A stretch of DNA of 20,823 bases from JBPOIC01 sp052034865 (GTDB lineage Bacteria; UBA10199; JADFYH01): assembly GCA_052034865.1 (NCBI GenBank), contig JBPOIC010000044.1, positions 1 to 20,823 of the forward strand. Reading direction: 5' to 3'. Positions 15,305 through 20,823 of this stretch are shown here, piece by piece. The position numbers and the translations under genes are program-made. The notes under the pieces were generated by a model that saw only the letters and a list, made by a program, of their open reading frames with translations, ran no database searches and was not told the origin of the DNA. Every line of letters begins with the position of its first letter. Within the stretch, counting starts at the first letter, position 1.

Positions 15305-17008
15305 TTAAACTGAGGCCTCCGGATCCAGATCGTCACTTTTCATTTCTTCCGGAGCACTCACTCCCAAAATTTGAAGCCCGTTTTCCAGAATGATTTTTAA
15401 GGATTGTAACAACGCGAGCTTTGCCTGAGATTGGGCCGCATCTTCAGTCAGGACGCGGTATCGAGGGTCTGATTTCGCGCGACTATAGTAAGTCTGAAAC
15501 ACTTTGGCAAGGTCGAGCAGATAAAAGGTAATGCGGTGAGGTTCAAAATTCTGCGCCGCTTCTTCCAGCACTTCCGGATATAAAACCAGATGGTGCACCA
15601 AATCGAGCTCTTCGGGTAAACGAAGTGGCTCCAGTGAAATATCCTCAGGCAGATCGCCGTAACCTTTCTCTTTTGCTTTTCTGAAAATACTCGCAATGCG
15701 AGCGTGCGCATATTGAATGTAGTAAACAGGATTATCGGGCGACTGTTTCTTGGCCAGATCCAGATCAAAATCCAGGTGAGAATTTGCAGACCGAAGCATA
15801 AAGAAAAAACGGGTCGCATCGGCCCCGACTTCTTCGACCACTTCTTCCAGAGTCACATAATTGCCGGCACGCTTGGACATCTGCACGCGCTCTGCACCCC
15901 GCTTTAAATTTACCATCTGAACCAAAATTACTTTCAGCTTATCTGGATCATAACCCAGGGCCTCCATCGCGGCCTGAATGCGCGGAACATAACCTCCGTG
16001 ATCCGCTCCCCAAATATTCAGATACAAATCAAAACGTCGCTCAAACTTGTTACGATGATAGGCAATATCGGGCATGAAATAGGTAAAGCTCCCATCCTGC
16101 TTCATCAACACACGATCTTTATCATCTCCAAATGCCGTTGAGCGAAACCAGATCGCATGGTCCTGATAAAACAGATAACCTTCTTCCTTGAGTTCTTCCA
16201 TGGTTTCAGAAACCTGGGCCGTTTCATATAAAGAGGATTCGGGAAAGAAATGATCGAAAGCGATATTGAGATTCGCAAGCTCCTGTCGGATAAACTCAAG
16301 CAAATCACGTCCTACTTCTTTGCCCACCGCCAAAGAATCTTGTCCGAATGATTGTAGGCGACCCAAATGCTCGCGCACCAGATTTTCAAGATAGGCTCCC
16401 TGGTAAGATCCGGGAGGAGGCGGAGGAGGCTCTATCGTCGGATTGGAAAATTTTTGAATGTAATAGAGAGCAGATTTGCCGAGGGTTTGAATTTGCACCC
16501 CATGATCATTCACATAAAATTCCTTATGCACTTCATAACCACAAGCGGAAAGCAGGCGCGCCAGGGTGTCTCCCACGACTGCATTTCTTCCGTGCCCAAT
16601 ATGCAAAGGACCTGTGGGATTGGCGCTCACGTATTCGATCAGAACTTTTTTGCCTGTACCCAGACGGGTTTGGCCATAGGCGTCTTTTTGATCCAGAATG
16701 ACTTTGAGCGCAGAGTGATAGGCCTGAGGTGAGAGCGTAAAGTTGATGAACCCAGGTCCTGCCACTTCGATTTTGATCAGGATTTTTTCGGGATCGATGA
16801 GATGGCTGACGATCATTTCCGCAAGTTCGCGGGGCTTTCTTTTAAGTCTGGGAGCAAGCACCAGAGCGATATTTGACGCATAATCGCCGTGCTGTCTCTG
16901 AGTGGTTCGATCAACTTGCACCTGCGGAAGCTCCTCCAGGTGGATCCGCTGGTTTTTGATACAATCTTCAAGAGTCTTTCTAAGAATTTCGACAATCTTC
17001 TCGCGCAT
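15305..17008 (-). CDS. argS: Arginyl-tRNA synthetase
   Basis: Class I synthetase that charges tRNA-Arg, 567 residues. The N-terminal Add-1 domain covers about residues 1-110. The HIGH signature is in SANPTGPLHIGHGRN (H136-H139). The KMSKS counterpart reads VQMSKRAGNYVTLEE, in the ArgRS form. The DALR anticodon-binding domain occupies the C-terminus (about 450-557), with the usual PEEM end followed by a ten-residue acidic tail. Residues 194-199 are six consecutive prolines. I chose the ATG at 17008 (MREKIVEIL) because AGGA is 8 bases upstream; an ATG at 17017 would leave the Shine-Dalgarno too close. The M16 partner gene ends 14 bases before, and the SPOR gene starts 18 bases after, so all are likely one transcript. 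Confidence 0.96.
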   Translation of the reverse strand: MREKIVEILRKTLEDCIKNQRIHLEELPQVQVDRTTQRQHGDYASNIALVLAPRLKRKPRELAEMIVSHLIDPEKILIKIEVAGPGFINFTLSPQAYHSALKVILDQKDAYGQTRLGTGKKVLIEYVSANPTGPLHIGHGRNAVVGDTLARLLSACGYEVHKEFYVNDHGVQIQTLGKSALYYIQKFSNPTIEPPPPPPGSYQGAYLENLVREHLGRLQSFGQDSLAVGKEVGRDLLEFIRQELANLNIAFDHFFPESSLYETAQVSETMEELKEEGYLFYQDHAIWFRSTAFGDDKDRVLMKQDGSFTYFMPDIAYHRNKFERRFDLYLNIWGADHGGYVPRIQAAMEALGYDPDKLKVILVQMVNLKRGAERVQMSKRAGNYVTLEEVVEEVGADATRFFFMLRSANSHLDFDLDLAKKQSPDNPVYYIQYAHARIASIFRKAKEKGYGDLPEDISLEPLRLPEELDLVHHLVLYPEVLEEAAQNFEPHRITFYLLDLAKVFQTYYSRAKSDPRYRVLTEDAAQSQAKLALLQSLKIILENGLQILGVSAPEEMKSDDLDPEASV

Positions 17009-17022
17009 GCCATCCATCCTGT

Positions 17023-18498
17023 TTAAAGTTGATCGGGTGAAATTGTTTCTACCGGGCCCAAATGGTGAAGTGAATCTTTTAACTTTTTCGGATCCCCCAC
17101 AATCAAAAGGCGCATCCGCTCGGGGAATAAATAGCGACGTGCCACGTCTTTTACCTGCGCAAGCGTGACCTCTCGTAAAGCCTTGCGATAAATCGAAAAA
17201 TAGTTTTCGGGATATCCGAGCAACGCCAGACGAGCCCTCTCTTTAACGTAATTAAATCGGGGATCCCAATCTCCTGCCATTTGATTCAGGATTGCATCCT
17301 TGGCGAACTGAAGCTGTGACTCGGATAAATTCTTTCCCTGCTGGAAAGCTCCGATTTCGCTCTGAACGAGACGGGTGACTTCAGCAGTCGATTCACTTCG
17401 GGTTTGTGCCATGGCAAAAAATATCCCGTAATCGGTTTCTAATCCAAAATGCGAAAAAACACTGTAAGCCAGGCCTCGATTGGACCGCACTTCTTCTCCG
17501 AGGCGAGAGGAAAAAATATCGCCCCCTAAAAGATAGTTCATTAAAATCAGGGCGAATTTGTCAGAATTGAAACGCTGATCTCCCAGGTGACCAATCAAAA
17601 CTGTTGATTGATCGCCTGATTTTGGAATGAAAGTCACTCCTGTTTCCCACTCTTTTTTAAGTTTTGGAAGCTCAGGCAAAGCCTCCTTTGCTGGGGGCCA
17701 TCCTGCCGTGAGGGTCTCCAGCTTCTTTACTAATTCGTCTATTTTAAAATCACCCGCAATCGCCAGAATGGTCCGGTCCGGGTGATAAAATCGGTCATGG
17801 AATTTGAGAAGATCTTCGCGGCGGATTTTTTTAAGTTCTTCCTCGCTAGGAGAGCGTGCCCAAATGTTTTTCTCACCATAGATGAGCTTGGGAAATTTTT
17901 TCATCGCTATTTTTTCCGGATAATCCCGTACACGCCTAAGGGCCTCAATTTGTCGAAGACGTGCTTTCTCCAGCTGGTTTGGATTCAATTGAGGAGAAGA
18001 AAGAATCTCAAAAAATAGAGATAGGACCAAAGGGTAATCTTTAGAGATGCACTGCAATCCAGCCGTTCCATATTCTCCGCTCATGCCCGTCTCAATCGAT
18101 GCACCTCGATCCTCCAGGAGGCGATCGATTTCTTCAACGGGTTTATTTTTGGTTCCTCCCGTCCTCAACAAAGAACCCAGGAGGGCTCCTGCCCCTACAC
18201 GATCTTCCGGATCACGAACCGATCCTCCGCGTACAAAAGCCATTGCCTGAACAAGAGGTAATTCATGATCTTCCAGCAGATAGACTTCCATTCCATTCAA
18301 GAGAGTTCGATGAACCACAGGAGGAAATAGAATTTCTCCCTGGGGAGGTCTGCTTAAGTGATCCATTTTTGGATCTCGGGCAAAAGCTGGAAAAGAAATG
18401 AAGAGGATCGGAATCCATATCAGAAAGGCGTTCAAAAAAATTGCTCTTTTAAGAGCCTTAAACAGGAAAAGAAAAGATCGATAAAATAAAGAAATCAT
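17023..18498 (-). CDS. M16-family protein, catalytically inactive partner
   Basis: Exported insulinase-like protein of 491 residues. A long hydrophobic N-terminus ending FISFPAFA (about residue 40) is the signal peptide. Both M16 domains are present: the N-terminal half from TLLNGMEVYLLEDHELPLVQ, and the C-terminal half containing LGGDIFSSRLGEEVRSNRGL and AYSVFSHF, the substrate-binding region. The zinc motif HxxEH is missing: the expected site reads GALLGSLLRTGGT, so zinc cannot bind. Such proteins form heterodimers with an active M16 subunit, like the alpha subunit of mitochondrial processing peptidase. The active partner ends 2 bases upstream (stop at 18501), and AAGGAG lies 8 bases before this ATG, so translation may be coupled. 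The substrate is unknown. Confidence 0.92.
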   Translation of the reverse strand: MISLFYRSFLFLFKALKRAIFLNAFLIWIPILFISFPAFARDPKMDHLSRPPQGEILFPPVVHRTLLNGMEVYLLEDHELPLVQAMAFVRGGSVRDPEDRVGAGALLGSLLRTGGTKNKPVEEIDRLLEDRGASIETGMSGEYGTAGLQCISKDYPLVLSLFFEILSSPQLNPNQLEKARLRQIEALRRVRDYPEKIAMKKFPKLIYGEKNIWARSPSEEELKKIRREDLLKFHDRFYHPDRTILAIAGDFKIDELVKKLETLTAGWPPAKEALPELPKLKKEWETGVTFIPKSGDQSTVLIGHLGDQRFNSDKFALILMNYLLGGDIFSSRLGEEVRSNRGLAYSVFSHFGLETDYGIFFAMAQTRSESTAEVTRLVQSEIGAFQQGKNLSESQLQFAKDAILNQMAGDWDPRFNYVKERARLALLGYPENYFSIYRKALREVTLAQVKDVARRYLFPERMRLLIVGDPKKLKDSLHHLGPVETISPDQL

Positions 18499-18500
18499 CC

Positions 18501-20024
18501 CTATTTCTCCTTGCGGGATACAGGCTCCAAAATCGAAATCGTTCGATTTTCAGAAGTAAAATATTTTTGAGCCGTCTTTTGAAGCGCATCGACTTTAAGT
18601 GATTTGAGAATATCTTCCCTTTTTAAGAGCTCCCGCCAATCTCCTGCCAATCCTTCAAAATATACAAGCATTTCTGCCATTCCCAGGTTTGACTGCATCC
18701 CCATCATGCGTTCGGACAGAATATGATTTTTGGCCCGATCCAGTTCTTCGCTTGTAATCGGCGAGGTCTTCAGTTTTCCAATTTCAAATTCTATGGCTTT
18801 TTCCAGATCGGCCACACTCGCCTGTCCCTGTGGGGAAGCATAAATCATGAATAGATTGTTGCGTCGCACGCCAGGGGTGGAAGAATCACATCCAATGTTT
18901 TGAGCAATTTTTTTTTCTTCAACCAGGGCACGATGTAAGCGTGAGGTTCTTCCTTCACATAACACCTCATAAATCAGATCAAAGTGGGCATCTTCGGGAT
19001 CGGGAAAGGTGGGTTTGTGAAAAGCCATCATCAGGTTGGGTCTGGCATCAAAAACAACTTTGGACCTTTTTTCTTTTAGGGAACGAGGCTCTTCGATTGC
19101 GAGGGGGGGAGGCGTGGATCCCTGAGGAATGGATCCAAAATACTTCTCAAGAATCTTTGTTGTGGATTCGATGTTGATATCACCCACCACAGCTCCCACC
19201 ATGTTTTGAGGGACATAATAAGTTTTATAAAAATTTTGAAGATCCGTGGCAGTCAGGGCCTTCACATCCTCTGCATAACCAATGGTTGGAAAATGATAGG
19301 GACTTTTCAAAAAGGCCGTCTCTAAAAGATTTTCATAATTTTTTCCGAAAGGACTATTTTCGATTCGCATGCGTCTTTCTTCCATCACCACATCTCGCTC
19401 TGAGTAAAATTCACGAAATACCGGATCTTTCAAACGCTCTGAATCAAGGTAGGCCCACAACTCCAGTTGCTGCGAAGGTAAAACCACAAAATAGTTCGTC
19501 ACATCTTTGGAAGTGGTCGCATTGAATTCGGAAGCGCCATTCTTTGTATATGCGCGAGAAAACTCTTCCTTCACGATGTATTGCTCTTGCTGGTCTTGTA
19601 GCTCCTTCAGTTTTTTGCGTAATGTATTGGCCTGATCTGTTTGATCTTCACGAGCACGAGTAAGGGCGGATAGCTGAATGCCTACTTTCTCAATCTGATC
19701 GAGAATCTTTTTTTCAGCCAGGTAATTGGTTGTCCCTATCTGTTTGGTTCCCTTAAAAGCCATATGCTCCAGCATATGGGCAATTCCGGTTTTTCCATCA
19801 GATTCATCCACACCTCCTACTTTCACCTGAATATAACCTGCAAACACCGGTGCTCCAGGCCTTCGAACCAGGATAAACTTCATTCCATTACTCAGATTTG
19901 CAACCACCACATGGTCTTCAAGTGAAAAGGCAAAAGTCGAAAATGAAAAGCCTAAAAGAAAAAAAATAATGAGGAGGAATTTGAATCGAGTCTTGCTTAA
20001 GGTTTTGATTGAGTTCGGCTTCAT
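18501..20024 (-). CDS. Periplasmic M16-family zinc peptidase (active subunit)
   Basis: Insulinase-like metallopeptidase of 507 residues with a signal peptide (KFLLIIFFLLGFSFSTFAF, about residues 15-33). The inverted zinc motif is intact: H83-M-L-E86-H87 in GIAHMLEHMAFKGT. The third ligand is probably E209 in SERDVVMEERRM, about 122 residues after H87 instead of the usual 76. The difference is an inserted charged, coiled-coil-like segment (about 105-152: QIEKVGIQLSALTRAREDQ, then LRKKLKELQDQQEQ). The inactive half follows with GRTSRLHRALVEEKKIA. AGAAGGGA lies 7 bases before the ATG at 20024. It is first in a cluster with the inactive partner, argS and the SPOR gene. The likely role is degradation or processing of peptides in the periplasm. 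Confidence 0.94.
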   Translation of the reverse strand: MKPNSIKTLSKTRFKFLLIIFFLLGFSFSTFAFSLEDHVVVANLSNGMKFILVRRPGAPVFAGYIQVKVGGVDESDGKTGIAHMLEHMAFKGTKQIGTTNYLAEKKILDQIEKVGIQLSALTRAREDQTDQANTLRKKLKELQDQQEQYIVKEEFSRAYTKNGASEFNATTSKDVTNYFVVLPSQQLELWAYLDSERLKDPVFREFYSERDVVMEERRMRIENSPFGKNYENLLETAFLKSPYHFPTIGYAEDVKALTATDLQNFYKTYYVPQNMVGAVVGDINIESTTKILEKYFGSIPQGSTPPPLAIEEPRSLKEKRSKVVFDARPNLMMAFHKPTFPDPEDAHFDLIYEVLCEGRTSRLHRALVEEKKIAQNIGCDSSTPGVRRNNLFMIYASPQGQASVADLEKAIEFEIGKLKTSPITSEELDRAKNHILSERMMGMQSNLGMAEMLVYFEGLAGDWRELLKREDILKSLKVDALQKTAQKYFTSENRTISILEPVSRKEK

Positions 20025-20128
20025 AGCGAAATCCCTTCTTAAGCACGGGAGAAATGAACATTCAATGTCATAAAAAGCTTCCAGAAATGAAAGCCCTGAT
20101 TTTGCGCTTTTAAAAAAACTGTGAATAA

Positions 20129-20172
20129 AAAAGCAAAGGCCGTAAGGAATAAACCTTACGGCCTTTGCTTTT
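20129..20172 (-). terminator. Strong intrinsic terminator of the lysine-rich mini-gene
   Basis: Nineteen perfectly paired bases (20129-20147 with 20154-20172) enclose a six-base loop; the stem core is GGCCGTAAGG. On the minus strand a T-run and AT-rich tail follow. It isolates the mini-gene from the M16 peptidase gene 105 bases downstream. Confidence 0.93.
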
Positions 20173-20192
20173 AAACTTTTAGAAGAAATAAC

Positions 20193-20273
20193 TTACTTCT
20201 TCTTTTTGGCTGTCTTTTTAGCAGGTTTCTTGGCAGGGGCCTTTTTTGCTGCTTTTTTCTTTGCGACTGGCAT
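20193..20273 (-). CDS. 26-residue lysine-rich peptide (histone H1-tail-like)
   Basis: A mini-gene easily missed by gene callers. The product starts MPVAKKKAAKKAPAKK and continues as P-A-K-K-T-A ending in four lysines (26 residues). Lysine makes up half the sequence; the rest is alanine, proline, threonine, valine and methionine, with no acidic residue. The composition is that of AKKxPAKK tails of histone H1-like and HU-like DNA-compacting proteins. Every expected expression signal is present: AAAGGAGGAAACA before the ATG, a promoter-like TTGACT-17-TAAACT upstream, an A/T-rich stretch above it, and a 19-base-pair terminator 21 bases after the stop. It could bind DNA or RNA, or be a fragment left from a longer gene, although the intact signals speak against decay. 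No homologue has been checked. Confidence 0.72.
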   Translation of the reverse strand: MPVAKKKAAKKAPAKKPAKKTAKKKK

Positions 20274-20317
20274 TGTTTCCTCCTTTTTGTTGATTTTAAG
20301 GCTACTTAACTAGGTTT

Positions 20318-20346
20318 AGTTTAAAAAAATTACCTCTAACAGTCAA
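20318..20346 (-). promoter_or_regulatory. Sigma70-like promoter of the lysine-rich mini-gene
   Basis: On the minus strand TTGACT (20341-20346) and TAAACT (20318-20323) are separated by exactly 17 bases. About 45 bases upstream are nearly pure A/T (20347-20392), like an UP element. The start of transcription would be near 20310, giving a leader of about 37 bases that includes a perfect AAGGAGG. Confidence 0.65.
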
Positions 20347-20598
20347 TGTATTTTAGTAAATTATATTTAATTTAGTTAAATTTAATACTCAAAAGAGCTT
20401 AGTTTTCTTTTTAAGATATTTAATTTTGCTTTCTTAAAATTGTTTCCCTTCCCATTTTTGACGTAGACAAAGTTGGAGTATGTCTCTATAGAAACATACT
20501 CTTTTGAACGCTTTATGGGATTACAAACAAGCCATGAATTAACAATCCCACACTGTTTACGAAACGTCATAACTTGCAATAACTTAAACAAATAATGA
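20347..20598. other. AT-rich intergenic region between mini-gene and tRNA-fMet
   Basis: No gene found. It holds the A/T-rich stretch above the mini-gene promoter and the large palindrome at 20476-20501. A weak promoter-like TAGACA (20464-20469), 17 bases, TATAGA (20487-20492) faces the tRNA. The antisense reading frame across this region and the tRNA is an artefact. Confidence 0.6.
20476..20501. promoter_or_regulatory. 26-base near-perfect palindrome upstream of tRNA-fMet
   Basis: GAGTATGT, C, TCTATAGA, A, ACATACTC: one mismatched pair in 26 bases, with no spacer. It covers the -10-like TATAGA of the candidate plus-strand promoter. Four T residues follow, too few for a good terminator, so an operator is more likely than a terminator. 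Confidence 0.5.
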
Positions 20599-20672
<74 letters not shown>

Positions 20673-20680
20673 TTTTTTAT

Positions 20681-20713
20681 AGCCTTCTCAAATTTGAGAA
20701 GGCTTTTTTTTTT
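20681..20713 (+). terminator. Intrinsic terminator after tRNA-fMet
   Basis: AGCCTTCTCAAATTTGAGAAGGCT (24 bases as two 12-base arms) is a perfect palindrome ending in ten T residues. In RNA the central AATT forms the loop. Confidence 0.93.
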
Positions 20714-20810
20714 AGTGCTTGGGATTTGAAGCTGACCCGAACGCCGACCACAGGGAGGAAAAAGTGAGGGCAGCCGGTTTCGGAGGAAGAGAGAAACGAT
20801 GGAGGAGAAA

Positions 20811-20823
20811 AAATCCCACCCCC
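20811..20823 (+). repeat. Partial repeat of the tRNA-fMet 3' end at the window edge
   Basis: Thirteen bases AAATCCCACCCCC are identical to tRNA positions 20656-20668 (T-loop through acceptor stem), 155 bases away, and are cut by the window edge, so the match may be longer. It could be an attachment-site copy, the start of a second tRNA-related repeat unit, or chance. Confidence 0.45.

Overview
The window looks like a chromosomal core region of a Gram-negative bacterium. The evidence is lipoprotein-release (Lol) and outer-membrane beta-barrel genes, two exported M16 peptidases and a lepA-lepB pair. The gene neighbourhoods (lysS next to a lolC/E permease, murJ divergent from rpsT, argS next to a SPOR protein) and the small ribbon-helix-helix protein resemble the old 'Deltaproteobacteria' (Bdellovibrionota, UBA10199 and similar). 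That placement is inference. Base composition looks mid-40s % GC by eye and was not computed. I see no phage, CRISPR array or intact insertion sequence.

Layout. 1-4420 (minus): murJ, lysS, then a LolC/E permease that runs off the left edge. 4421-6074 (plus): rpsT, a Nudix hydrolase and a PrxQ/Bcp peroxiredoxin, with intrinsic terminators after rpsT and after the peroxiredoxin. 6079-7545 (minus): an endonuclease III-like glycosylase, a tandem zinc-finger-like small protein and a single-pass membrane protein. 7612-10593 (minus): a 993-residue exported protein combining an MA-type metallopeptidase, a TolB-like propeller and an Omp85-type barrel. 10774-14101 (minus): lepA, lepB and a small exported protein. 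14102-14725: a candidate non-autonomous palindromic element and an RHH gene flanked by imperfect direct repeats. 14726-20024 (minus): a tight cluster of active M16 peptidase, inactive M16 partner, argS and a SPOR protein. 20127-20390 (minus): a compact expression cassette for a 26-residue lysine-rich peptide. 20599-20713 (plus): initiator tRNA-Met with its terminator, followed by a partial repeat of the tRNA 3' end at the right edge.

Functional themes are translation (lysS, argS, rpsT, lepA, tRNA-fMet), envelope biogenesis and export (murJ, lolC/E, lepB, SPOR protein, barrel protein, M16 pair) and damage control (Nudix, Bcp, glycosylase). The least ordinary items are the lysine-rich mini-gene, the palindromic element near 14.2-14.35 kb, the initiator tRNA with an A:U pair in its usual G:C triplet together with the tRNA-fragment repeat, and the peptidase-propeller-barrel fusion.
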